From Agrobacterium arsenijevicii (GTDB lineage: Bacteria; Pseudomonadota; Alphaproteobacteria; Rhizobiales; Rhizobiaceae), in contig JWIT01000008.1 in the NCBI GenBank assembly GCA_000949895.1, positions 1 through 64,000 of the forward strand: DNA of 64,000 nt, given 5' to 3'. This document shows, piece after piece, positions 35,103 through 43,018 of the stretch; position 1 is the stretch's first letter; each line of letters begins with the position of its first letter. The notes beneath the pieces are model-generated. The model was not told the DNA's origin and made no database searches. It was given only the letters and a program-made list of their open reading frames with translations. The position numbers and the translations under genes are program-made.

Positions 35103-35217
35103 AAGCCGGCGTGCCGGCTTTCGGTCTGAAAAGGTTGGAAAAGCGGTCAGGGGACGACCAAACCGCTTTTCCTGGAACGGGGCGAGCCCTTGCGGACGCT
35201 GAAAATCCCCCCGTTCC
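35103..35217 (-). other. Three consecutive stem-loops between binding-protein and permease genes
   Basis: The 176-base gap holds AAGCCGGC/GCCGGCTT (35103-35120, 2-base loop), GGAAAAGCGGT/ACCGCTTTTCC (35137-35147 with 35162-35172) and GGAACGGGG/CCCCGTTCC (35174-35182 with 35209-35217). None has a clear U-run in the operon direction. They probably protect or process the mRNA so that more binding protein than permease is made. No gene is present. Confidence 0.55.
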
Positions 35218-35238
35218 AAACTGAACTCACTAACCGGC

Positions 35239-36261
35239 TTATTGCCCAACCTTGGAGTTCCACTCCGACAGCCACTTGTCGCGGTTATCCAGCGTCACGT
35301 CGGAGGGGATGAGCTGCAGGCTTTTTGCGGTTTCATCGCCATAGGTGATGTTGTTCGCCACCGCGTCGGAAACCTTGACCTCTTTGTTGGTCGGGCTGTC
35401 CACCAGCTTTTCAGCCAGCGCCTTCTGCACGTCGGTCGACAGCCAGAAATCCATGAACTGCAGCGCCAGATCTTCGTTCTTCGTACCCTTCGGCACGACG
35501 AGCACGTTCATGCCGCCGGTCTGGCCTTCCTTCGGCGTTGCCCAGGCGAGCGGCAGATCGAGCTTGGTGAAAGGCGCCCAGGAGAAGCGGCCGATCGGCG
35601 CTGCCCAGATTTCTTCCTGCTGCATGAGCTGCACCAGCTGCGAGGACTTGACGTAGAAAGTGACGATATCGTCCTTCTTTTCGCCAACGGCCGCAATGGC
35701 GCCGGAAAGATCAGGCGTGTCCTTGCCGATGGCCTTGCCCAGCATGTAAAGCGCCGGCGGACCCTGATTGGTGGTGACATTCGGGAAGGCGACGTGATCG
35801 ACGATACCGTCCTTCAGGAGATCGGCCCAGCTATCGATCTTCATCTTGTCGGTACGGTAAACGATTGACGTGGCGTAGAAATTGACGCCGACGCTCATGC
35901 CGTCGCCATTCGGATCCTTGGCGATGTCATAGAGCTTGCCGATATTCGGCACCTTGGCGGCATCGATCTTCTGGATCAGGTCCTTGCGGGTGGCGGAAAG
36001 CGCATCCGCCATGGAGACGATGGCGAGATCGACCACCGGATTGGCCTTGTTGGCCTCCATCTTGGCCAGGCGCTCGACGCTGTTTCCGGTCTCTACGACC
36101 AGCTTGCAGCCGCATTGCTTTTCGAACGGCGCATAGACCAGTTCCTTGAATTCGTCCTGCGCGAAGGCGTAGACCGAGATCGTCAGCGTCTTGTCCTGCG
36201 CCTGTGCGGCACCCATCGTCAGCATCAGGGCGGTGCCCGATGCAAGAATGATTTTTTTCAT
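35239..36261 (-). CDS. ABC transporter periplasmic binding protein (PotD-like)
   Basis: A 340-residue solute-binding protein. MKKIILASGTALMLTMGAAQ with AQ cleavage is the signal peptide. The mature protein (DKTLTISVYAFAQDEFKELV) has VVETGNSVERLAKMEANKAN and VDLAIVSMADA, as in PotD/iron-type binding proteins, and MLGKAIGKDTPDLSGAIAAV. Its ATG overlaps the stop of the LacI-type regulator as ATGA, so regulator and transporter are translated together. Purine nucleoside binding is inferred from the operon only. Confidence 0.9.
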   Translation of the reverse strand: MKKIILASGTALMLTMGAAQAQDKTLTISVYAFAQDEFKELVYAPFEKQCGCKLVVETGNSVERLAKMEANKANPVVDLAIVSMADALSATRKDLIQKIDAAKVPNIGKLYDIAKDPNGDGMSVGVNFYATSIVYRTDKMKIDSWADLLKDGIVDHVAFPNVTTNQGPPALYMLGKAIGKDTPDLSGAIAAVGEKKDDIVTFYVKSSQLVQLMQQEEIWAAPIGRFSWAPFTKLDLPLAWATPKEGQTGGMNVLVVPKGTKNEDLALQFMDFWLSTDVQKALAEKLVDSPTNKEVKVSDAVANNITYGDETAKSLQLIPSDVTLDNRDKWLSEWNSKVGQ

Positions 36262-37325
36262 GGTGTGAGTTCTCCTGCTGTCGTGTTTTTGGCTTCAAAC
36301 GCATCATGCTTTTTTCTGCCGGTGGAGCCGCGCATGATCAGCGCCATCGGTACTTTCGAGATTTCCGCCTTTACCTCGGCGGCAATGCCGTTTTCGAAAC
36401 CGGCCTCGCCATCGATTGCGCGCAACAGCGCGTCCACGGCCAGATCGGCGATGCGGCCCATATCCATGCGCATCGTCGTCAGCGGCGGCGTCACAACGGC
36501 GGAAAAAATCAGATCGTCGAAGCCGGTGACGCTCGCCTCTTCCGGCACCTCGATGCCTTCGCGCTGCAATTCGGTGAGCGCGCGTAGCGCATGCAGGTCG
36601 GACACGGCGGCAAAGGCTGTGAAACCTTTGGCGACCTTTTCGGCAAGACCGAGCCGGCAACCCGCGCCGCCTGCCTTTTCGATGGCATCCACCCACAATG
36701 TCTCCGTGATGCAAGCCTTGCCGAGACCATCGCGAATGCCGCCGAGGCGGTCGTTCTGCACGTTGGAATCCCGGTTCTTGCCCACCAGCACCACCTTGTC
36801 GTGACCAAGGGATGCGAGATATTCGCCGACCTGCCGGCCGCCATCCCAATGGTCGGCGGCAACCGTATTTCCGGGTGTCGATGGACTGTCGATCACCGCC
36901 ACCGGGCAATCGACATCGGCAATGCGCGTGCCGCGACGGGGAACGATGACCATGCCATCGACGCCGCGCTCGATCAGCCGGTTGATGGCATCCGTCTGCA
37001 TGGCGATCTCGCCGCGCGAGTCGGCGATCAGCACACCGTAACCGGCATTGACGGCGGCCTTTTCGATAGCCTGCGCGATCTGAGGAAAGAGCGGATTGGC
37101 GATATCAGGCAGAACCAGCCCAAGAACACCGCTTTTGCCGGTGCGCAGCGCCCTGCCCGCCGAACTCGGCACATAACCAAGTTCGCTTGCGGTCTTGCGG
37201 ATGCGCTCCACCAACTCAGGCGAAACGCGGCCCTTGCCCGAGAGCGCATTGGACGCGGTTGCCACCGACACGCCGAGTGCCGCTGCTATCGCGCTCAGAT
37301 TGGTGGCAGGCCGTGAAGACGCCAT
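36258..37325 (-). CDS. LacI-family transcriptional regulator of the purine salvage operon
   Basis: A 355-residue LacI/PurR-type repressor. The helix-turn-helix is TNLSAIAAALGVSVATASNALSGKG cut here as ALGVSVATASNALSGKGRVS. The hinge and core follow (LGYVPSSAGRALRTGKSGVL, VLGLVLPDIANPLFPQIAQA). ASVTGFDDLIFSAVVTPPLT is the conserved effector-pocket end. It is the first gene of the operon and is coupled by ATGA to the binding protein. An 18-base perfect palindrome lies 17 bases before its ATG, which points to autoregulation; the effector is probably a purine or nucleoside. Confidence 0.92.
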   Translation of the reverse strand: MASSRPATNLSAIAAALGVSVATASNALSGKGRVSPELVERIRKTASELGYVPSSAGRALRTGKSGVLGLVLPDIANPLFPQIAQAIEKAAVNAGYGVLIADSRGEIAMQTDAINRLIERGVDGMVIVPRRGTRIADVDCPVAVIDSPSTPGNTVAADHWDGGRQVGEYLASLGHDKVVLVGKNRDSNVQNDRLGGIRDGLGKACITETLWVDAIEKAGGAGCRLGLAEKVAKGFTAFAAVSDLHALRALTELQREGIEVPEEASVTGFDDLIFSAVVTPPLTTMRMDMGRIADLAVDALLRAIDGEAGFENGIAAEVKAEISKVPMALIMRGSTGRKKHDAFEAKNTTAGELTP

Positions 37326-37341
37326 GTTGGTCCGAAAGGGC

Positions 37342-37359
37342 TGATTAAACGTTTAATCA
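37342..37359. promoter_or_regulatory. LacI-type operator
   Basis: TGATTAAACGTTTAATCA is a perfect 18-bp palindrome with the central CG typical of LacI/PurR operators. It lies 17 bases upstream of the LacI-family start codon. It is the only such site noticed here and should control the whole regulator-importer-salvage operon. Confidence 0.75.
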
Positions 37360-37459
37360 CGATAATCGAGCGAAACTCTCCTGTCGAGTCCGGGCAAGAG
37401 GAAAACAGGGCGAAAACCAAGGCATAAAGTCTAAATGCCCGAAAAAAGTGCGCTTATTT

Positions 37460-38380
37460 TTAAAGCGGCGGATTGCCAGCCGCACGATAGGCCTCCACCT
37501 GCCGCACCAGCCAGTCACGAAACAGCACGACGGGAACGTGATTGGCGCGCGAAAGCGGCGCCACGGCGTAATAGGAGCTTGGGCTTCTGGCCTGATGATC
37601 GAAGGGCTTGACCAGCTGGCGGGATTTCAGCTCGTTGTCGATCAGGAAAAGCGGCATCAGCGCCACGCCAAGCCCGGCGATGCAGGCCTGCGCCACGCTG
37701 GAGAATTGTTCGAACCGCATGCCCTGCGGCAGGGCGAGTGACAGGCCGAGGCTTTCGAACCAATGGCTCCATGCGCCCGGCCGCGAGGCCATGTGCAGCA
37801 GCGGCAGGGCGGCGATATCCTCGCCTTTTTCGACCGGATGCGCCTTCAGGAATTCGGGACTGCACACCGGGGCGACCATTTCATGCATCAGAAAGGTGCT
37901 TTCCGCCCCCGGCCAGTCCGCCTGACCGATATGAATCGCCATATCGAGTTGCTCGCGCTCGAAGTCGAACTGGCCGATACGGGTCGCGAAATTGATGGTG
38001 ATTTCCGGATGGCTGGAAACGAAATCGGGAATACGCGGCAAAAGCCAGCGGGTGCCGAATGTGGGCAGCATGGCGAGGTTGAGTGTGTTGCCATGCGTTT
38101 TGGTCATGATCTGCAGCGAGGCCGAGCGTATCTCGCCAAGGGCTGCGGCAATCGATTTCGCGTAAGCGCGGCCCTCGGTCGTCAGCGCCACACCGCGCGC
38201 GCCGCGATCGAACAGGCGCACGCCAAGCTGTTCTTCCAGTGACATAACCTGCCGGCTGATCGCCCCTTGCGTCAGGGCCAGCTCATCGGCAGCCGCCGAG
38301 AAGCTACCCAGCCGGGCAACGGAATCAAAGGCGGCAAGCGCACTGGTGGACGGCAGGAGTTTGCGGCTGAGAGACGACAT
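37460..38380 (-). CDS. LysR-family regulator (GcvA-like), divergent from gcdH
   Basis: A 306-residue LysR-type regulator of the GcvA subgroup: LPSTSALAAFDSVARLGSFS then AAADELALTQGAISRQVMSL forms the DNA-binding domain. LNLAMLPTFGTRWLLPRIPD and FVSSHPEITINFATRIGQFD are typical of the GcvA effector domain. It is divergently arranged with glutaryl-CoA dehydrogenase across 96 bases containing a palindrome with an ATTA-N7-TAAT core, which is the usual layout for a LysR activator and its target. Glutarate or a glutaryl compound is a plausible effector. Confidence 0.9.
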   Translation of the reverse strand: MSSLSRKLLPSTSALAAFDSVARLGSFSAAADELALTQGAISRQVMSLEEQLGVRLFDRGARGVALTTEGRAYAKSIAAALGEIRSASLQIMTKTHGNTLNLAMLPTFGTRWLLPRIPDFVSSHPEITINFATRIGQFDFEREQLDMAIHIGQADWPGAESTFLMHEMVAPVCSPEFLKAHPVEKGEDIAALPLLHMASRPGAWSHWFESLGLSLALPQGMRFEQFSSVAQACIAGLGVALMPLFLIDNELKSRQLVKPFDHQARSPSSYYAVAPLSRANHVPVVLFRDWLVRQVEAYRAAGNPPL

Positions 38381-38384
38381 GAGC

Positions 38385-38401
38385 CATTACTATATGTAAT
38401 G
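38385..38401. promoter_or_regulatory. LysR-type operator in the LysR-gcdH divergent promoter
   Basis: CATTACTATATGTAATG is a palindrome of 6-base arms around TATAT, with the ATTA-N7-TAAT core used by GcvA-like LysR proteins. It starts four bases upstream of the regulator's ATG and 76 bases before the gcdH start, consistent with autorepression plus activation of gcdH. Confidence 0.6.
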
Positions 38402-38476
38402 CGAAAATGAGTAAACATGGCTTGTGTCACCAAGGTCGAATACGAATAATCCGGCCAGCAAATCCGGAGGCATAAC

Positions 38477-39664
38477 GTGAACGAACGCGCAGCATTCAAT
38501 TGGCAGGACCCATTTCTGCTGGAAGACCAACTGACCGACGACGAGCGGATGATCCGCGACGCCGCCGCTGCCTTCGGCAAATCCGAACTTTTGCCGCGTG
38601 TTTCCGAGGCCTATCTTTCCGAGACAACCGAACCGGAACTGTTCCGCCTGATGGGCCGGCAAGGCCTGCTCGGCGTCACCCTGCCGGAAGAATATGGCGC
38701 AGCAAATGCCAGCTACGTGGCCTACGGTCTCGTCGCCCGCGAGGTGGAGCGCATCGACAGCGGTTACCGCTCGATGATGAGCGTACAGTCCTCGCTCGTC
38801 ATCCACCCCATCTTCGCCTATGGCTCGGATGAGCAGAAGAAGAAATATCTGCCCGGCCTCGTTTCCGGCGAGCTGATCGGCTGTTTCGGCCTGACCGAGC
38901 CGGATGCCGGCTCCGACCCCGGCGGCATGAAGACCCGTGCCGAAAAGATCGCCGGCGGATATCGCCTGCGCGGTTCGAAAATGTGGATTTCCAACGCGCC
39001 GATCGCCGATGTCTTCGTCGTCTGGGCGAAATCGGAAGCGCATGACAACCAGATCCGCGGTTTCGTGCTGGAAAAGGGCATGAAGGGCCTTTCCGCTCCC
39101 AAGATCGGCGGCAAGCTTTCGCTGCGTGCCTCCATCACAGGCGAAATCGTTATGGACGGCGTGGAAGTGGGCGAAGATGCGCTGCTGCCCAATGTTTCCG
39201 GCCTGAAAGGCCCGTTCGGCTGCCTCAACCGCGCGCGCTACGGCATTTCCTGGGGTGTGATGGGTGCCGCCGAAGATTGCTGGTTCCGCGCCCTGCAATA
39301 TGGTCTCGACCGCAAGCAGTTCGGCAAACAGCTGGCCGGCATGCAGCTTTACCAGAAGAAGCTCGCCGACATGCAGACCGAGATCGCGCTCGGCCTTCAG
39401 GCTTCCTTGCGCGTCGGCCGGTTGATGGACGAACACAAGATGGCGCCGGAAATGATCTCCATCATCAAGCGCAACAATTGCGGCAAGGCTCTGGATATCG
39501 CCCGCCAGGCCCGCGACATGCATGGCGGCAATGGCATCCAGATCGAATACCACGTCATGCGCCACGCGCAGAACCTTGAAACCGTCAATACCTATGAGGG
39601 CACGCACGACGTTCACGCGCTGATCCTCGGCCGGGCGCAAACGGGCATTCAAGCGTTTTTCTGA
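38477..39664 (+). CDS. gcdH: Glutaryl-CoA dehydrogenase
   Basis: A 395-residue FAD-dependent acyl-CoA dehydrogenase that oxidises and decarboxylates glutaryl-CoA to crotonyl-CoA in lysine, tryptophan and glutarate breakdown. Conserved parts are [60 protein letters not shown], and the catalytic Glu region [20 protein letters not shown]. The [12 protein letters not shown] segment is characteristic of the glutaryl-CoA subgroup. Translation starts at GTG 38477, with GGAGG seven bases upstream. It is divergent from a GcvA-like LysR regulator. Confidence 0.93.
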   Translation: MNERAAFNWQDPFLLEDQLTDDERMIRDAAAAFGKSELLPRVSEAYLSETTEPELFRLMGRQGLLGVTLPEEYGAANASYVAYGLVAREVERIDSGYRSMMSVQSSLVIHPIFAYGSDEQKKKYLPGLVSGELIGCFGLTEPDAGSDPGGMKTRAEKIAGGYRLRGSKMWISNAPIADVFVVWAKSEAHDNQIRGFVLEKGMKGLSAPKIGGKLSLRASITGEIVMDGVEVGEDALLPNVSGLKGPFGCLNRARYGISWGVMGAAEDCWFRALQYGLDRKQFGKQLAGMQLYQKKLADMQTEIALGLQASLRVGRLMDEHKMAPEMISIIKRNNCGKALDIARQARDMHGGNGIQIEYHVMRHAQNLETVNTYEGTHDVHALILGRAQTGIQAFF

Positions 39665-39717
39665 GGCTTTCTAGGCGTCGAGGAGTTAGGTTTTACAGAG
39701 GCCTGAAACCTCTCCTT

Positions 39718-39804
39718 CGTCATGCTCGGGCCTGCCCCGAGCATCTGCAACCGATTGATCTAACGCTACGTGGTTGGATCCTCGGGACAAGCCCGAGGAT
39801 GACG
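39718..39804. repeat. Intergenic palindromic element, family A copy 3
   Basis: Two palindromic units, CGTCATGCTCGGGCC... and ...AAGCCCGAGGATGACG, enclose about 30 bases downstream of gcdH. The first unit is nearly identical to that at 4871 (ATGCTCGGG type), and the second matches the ATCCTCGGG type at 12161. Confidence 0.75.
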
Positions 39805-39829
39805 GCGAGTGTGAAGGATTCTGCATCAA

Positions 39830-39863
39830 AAAAGGCCTTCGAAGATCACTTCGAAGGCCTTTT
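39830..39863. terminator. Bidirectional rho-independent terminator
   Basis: AAAAGGCCTTCGAAG (39830-39844) and its perfect complement (39849-39863) form a 15-bp stem with a 4-base loop. A-rich DNA flanks it on the left and TTTT ends the right arm. It lies between convergent gcdH and the TonB-dependent receptor and should stop both transcripts. Confidence 0.9.
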
Positions 39864-39884
39864 GCTTTCAACTCAGGTGGCGGC

Positions 39885-41978
39885 TCAGAACGTGCCGCGC
39901 ACGCCGACGCCGAACATGCGTGGTTCGGTCATGCTGGCTTCGATGCCGCCAATGCCGCGGTTTTCCTTCATGAGCGTCGGTGCGCGCTCATCGAAGACGT
40001 TCTTGACGTAGGCGTAGAACTCAAGCTCCTCCTGGAACTTGTAGCTCGCCCGGATATCCGCGATCGTATACGGATCGATCGCGTAAATGGCCTTGTTGTC
40101 CGTGTCCGAATAATAGCCGTCGAGATGACGTACCTGCCCCGATACGGTAAACTTGTCGGTCACGTCCCAGCTTGCGCCGATGGTGAAGGTATAACCCGGT
40201 GATTTCGCGAATTCCTTGCCGGCATAAGCGATATTGCTGGAAATCTCGTCGATTTCCGTCTTCAGCACACCGGCGCTGGCCTTCAGCGTCAAATTATCCA
40301 GAACCCGATAATCTGCCCCGATTTCCAAACCGTAGGCATGGGCCTTTTCGGCATTGACGGTATAGGATTCGCTGATACCAGTGGAAACCTGCACCGGCAC
40401 GTTAAACTGGGCGTCATTCATGTCCATGTAGAACAGGTTGCCGTTCAGCGTCAGCGTGTCATCCAGCAGGCTGGCGCGGGTGAACAGCTCGTAGTTCCAG
40501 ATGGTTTCCTTGTCGAACGTCCGCCATTTGCTGGTCGTCAGATCGAACGCGACACCGCCGGGGTTGTAACCACGGCTGATCAGGCCGCCCACCGTCCAGT
40601 CGTCGTTCACGGCATAGGCCAGCGAAGCCTTCGGCAGGATTTCGGAGAATGTCTCGTCGTAATTCACCGAACTTCTGGAGGTGGCGCTCAACGTCCGATA
40701 ACCGCTGCGCTGAATCTGGTCCTGCTGGAAACGCAGCCCGCCCGTCAGGGTCCATTGATCGGTCAGGCGATAGCTCAGCTCGCTGAAGAGACCGAGATTG
40801 TCCTTGGTATCCTCGAACTTGGACGTTCCGCGCAGATAAAGAACTTCGTCGGCCTGTGTGTGGGCGTAGAAAATGCCGGCAACACCGCTCAGCACATCCT
40901 CCTGATCGCCGAATGTCACACGCGTCTCGTGGGAGGTGTTCTTGAGGTCGATATCGGCATCACCGGTATTCGCAATGCCAACCCGGCGCTTGGCGGTGGA
41001 GGCCGAAAACTGCGTCTGGTTGAACAGTTTCACGCCGTTTTCGAAATCATAATTGACGTCGAGAATCCCGGTATTGGTATACTGGCTGAAGCTCGGCATC
41101 GTGGTGGTAATGTGGTTCAGGTCTTCGAAGGGACGTGACGCCGCCTCCTGGCTCGGCCGGTTCGAGGCGTTGTAGGAATAGGTCAGCTTGGTCGAAAGGC
41201 CGGGAATTTCAGCCGGTTCCCACAGAAGCTTGAAGCGGCCGTTGAACTCCTTGAAGTTCTGGTCCGTGCCGTCATGGGCGAAAGCGGAGCTAATGTAATC
41301 GATGAAGGTGTCGCGACCGGAATAGTCGATGGCCATACGCGCCGCCAACTCGTCCTCAACCAACGGACCGGAAAAGGCGAAGGAAGCCCGCTTCTGGTGG
41401 TAGTTGCCGATTTCGGCCTGATAGGTCGCTTCCGGCGTAAACGTCGGGTCCTTGGTGTTGACGAGGATGGCGCCGGCGATGGCGTTGGCGCCCTGCGAGG
41501 TGGTTTGCGGACCACGGAACACCTCGATGCTTTCGACATCCCAGATGGAGGTCGCGCCGTAGATGAACTCGTTATAACCGAGATAATGGCCATCGACATT
41601 GATCGTGGCTCGCGGCACAGTTCCGGTAAAGAAGGCGATGGAACCCGTGTTCGGTCCCTGCGTATCCTGTCCGCGAATGATCGGGGCGCTGACATTGTCG
41701 GTATAAACGACGTTCGGAATATCCTTGATCGCGTCAGAAACGGTCGGGTCGCCGGTCTTTTCTTTTTTGATTTTCTCGCTGGATATGACCGAGACGGACG
41801 ATGCCGTGTTTTTCATATCGCGCGCCACTTTTTCACCGGTCACAATGATCGGCTTGAGAACGGTTGATCCCGCTTCCCGAGCCTGCTGATCCTGACCGAG
41901 AACCGGCGTCACAAACAAAGCCGCCAGCGTCAAAACGCTAACCCCGCTCATCAAACGACCGCTAGAACGAAACCCCAT
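39885..41978 (-). CDS. TonB-dependent outer-membrane receptor (probable ferric-siderophore receptor)
   Basis: A 697-residue outer-membrane gated channel. MGFRSSGRLMSGVSVLTLAA and the following residues to VLG are the signal peptide. LKPIIVTGEKVARD gives the TonB-box region. The plug domain (about 40-170) has VSDAIKDIPNVVYTDNVSAP and VESIEVFRGPQTTSQGANAI. The beta-barrel ends in EPRMFGVGVRGTF with the terminal Phe needed for assembly. A TGA-N9-TCA iron box lies 20 bases before the ATG. It is about 2.5 kb from a ferric-siderophore importer, so it is a good candidate for the agrobactin-like receptor, although an IclR gene and a monooxygenase gene intervene. Confidence 0.9.
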   Translation of the reverse strand: MGFRSSGRLMSGVSVLTLAALFVTPVLGQDQQAREAGSTVLKPIIVTGEKVARDMKNTASSVSVISSEKIKKEKTGDPTVSDAIKDIPNVVYTDNVSAPIIRGQDTQGPNTGSIAFFTGTVPRATINVDGHYLGYNEFIYGATSIWDVESIEVFRGPQTTSQGANAIAGAILVNTKDPTFTPEATYQAEIGNYHQKRASFAFSGPLVEDELAARMAIDYSGRDTFIDYISSAFAHDGTDQNFKEFNGRFKLLWEPAEIPGLSTKLTYSYNASNRPSQEAASRPFEDLNHITTTMPSFSQYTNTGILDVNYDFENGVKLFNQTQFSASTAKRRVGIANTGDADIDLKNTSHETRVTFGDQEDVLSGVAGIFYAHTQADEVLYLRGTSKFEDTKDNLGLFSELSYRLTDQWTLTGGLRFQQDQIQRSGYRTLSATSRSSVNYDETFSEILPKASLAYAVNDDWTVGGLISRGYNPGGVAFDLTTSKWRTFDKETIWNYELFTRASLLDDTLTLNGNLFYMDMNDAQFNVPVQVSTGISESYTVNAEKAHAYGLEIGADYRVLDNLTLKASAGVLKTEIDEISSNIAYAGKEFAKSPGYTFTIGASWDVTDKFTVSGQVRHLDGYYSDTDNKAIYAIDPYTIADIRASYKFQEELEFYAYVKNVFDERAPTLMKENRGIGGIEASMTEPRMFGVGVRGTF

Positions 41979-41997
41979 AACACACCCCTAATAAACA

Positions 41998-42012
41998 TGA
42001 GTATTAAAGTCA
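41998..42012. promoter_or_regulatory. Putative RirA iron box (IRO) upstream of the receptor
   Basis: TGAGTATTAAAGTCA fits TGA-N9-TCA, with one further symmetrical base on each side (ATGA...TCAT). It lies 20-34 bases upstream of the receptor ATG, where a repressor would block transcription. TGA-N9-TCA is the site used by the iron regulator RirA in rhizobia. A match alone is not rare; position and gene function support it. Confidence 0.55.
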
Positions 42013-42224
42013 TATTCAAGTAACGGAAGCGTTATACGTTTCGCAATAGAGAATGCGTTCCGTATTGTGGACATTCAGGGTTCCGCTACGGCATGTGCCA
42101 TATTTACAACAAAGTTTATCGACCGCCCTTTTCGCGCTTCAATGGGAAGACATTGAAACCTCTCAGAAATCGATTCCGATTTCCGCCCCGATGCGTTAGG
42201 CATGTTCGAGCCATAAATGGGGGA

Positions 42225-43016
42225 ATGGGCTTGGACACCATCGATGACGACGCTGATAATCTGCCGGAAAACGATGGAGAGAAGCGCTCTGCCCTCATTC
42301 AATCGGTGTCGATTGCAGCGCGTTTTCTCAGCCTTCTCGCAAAATCGGATTCTGCGCTCGCGCTAGGAGAACTGGCCAAACGCGCCGGCACCGGCCGCTC
42401 CACCGCGCATCGATATATGCAAAGCCTCGTGCGCGAAGGACTGGTGGCGCAGGATCCCGCAACTGGCAGCTACGACCTTGGCCCGACCGCACTCGCGATA
42501 GGCATCAGTGCGCTCAGACGGATCAATCCGGTCGAGACCGCCGGTCGCCAGATGAAAAATCTGGCCTCGCAGATCGGCGCCAGCTGCGGCGTGGCGATCT
42601 GGACCGATCGCGGCCCGACTGTGGTGCAATGGCACAGGAGCGCCAGCTTCGCCATCAGCACCGTGGCGCTCGGCGATGTTCTGCCGCTGGACAACAGCGC
42701 CTGCGGGCTGGTTTTCCAGGCTTACCTGCCACCGGACAGGATAGCGGCCGTGCGCAAGCTGCAACCGGCCGCCTTTCGCGGCTCCCGCCCCGACGCCAAT
42801 GTTCTGCACACCATTCGTGAAACAGGTGGCGTGGAACTCAACGAACACCTGTTCTCCGCTCTGACGGGCAAGGCGGCCCCGGTTTTCGATGCGCAGGGTG
42901 AAATCTGTTGCGCCGTCACCACCGTGTCCTTCCTGGCGACCGCCGAGGCCGAGCGGCATTTTTCGCAACTGCTCGAAGCTGCCCAAAAGGCGACAGCAGA
43001 ATCCGGCGGATCGTAA
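42225..43016 (+). CDS. IclR-family transcriptional regulator
   Basis: A 263-residue IclR-type regulator. The winged helix-turn-helix is SVSIAARFLSLLAKSDSALA then LGELAKRAGTGRSTAHRYMQ. The effector GAF-like domain has ALRRINPVETAGRQMKNLAS, LPLDNSACGLVFQAYLPPDR and GEICCAVTTVSFLATAEAER. The ATG at 42225 (MGLDTIDDDADN) was chosen, with GGGGG upstream; the frame stays open to 42093 but the extra residues look non-coding. It is divergent from the TonB-dependent receptor and convergent with the LLM monooxygenase, with only two bases between the stops. Confidence 0.85.
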   Translation: MGLDTIDDDADNLPENDGEKRSALIQSVSIAARFLSLLAKSDSALALGELAKRAGTGRSTAHRYMQSLVREGLVAQDPATGSYDLGPTALAIGISALRRINPVETAGRQMKNLASQIGASCGVAIWTDRGPTVVQWHRSASFAISTVALGDVLPLDNSACGLVFQAYLPPDRIAAVRKLQPAAFRGSRPDANVLHTIRETGGVELNEHLFSALTGKAAPVFDAQGEICCAVTTVSFLATAEAERHFSQLLEAAQKATAESGGS

Positions 43017-43018
43017 AT

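Noticed and set aside
42093..42224. N-terminal extension of the IclR regulator
   Set aside because: The added residues (MCHIYNKVYRPPFSRFNGKT and on) resemble translated promoter DNA and would overlap the control region shared with the receptor.
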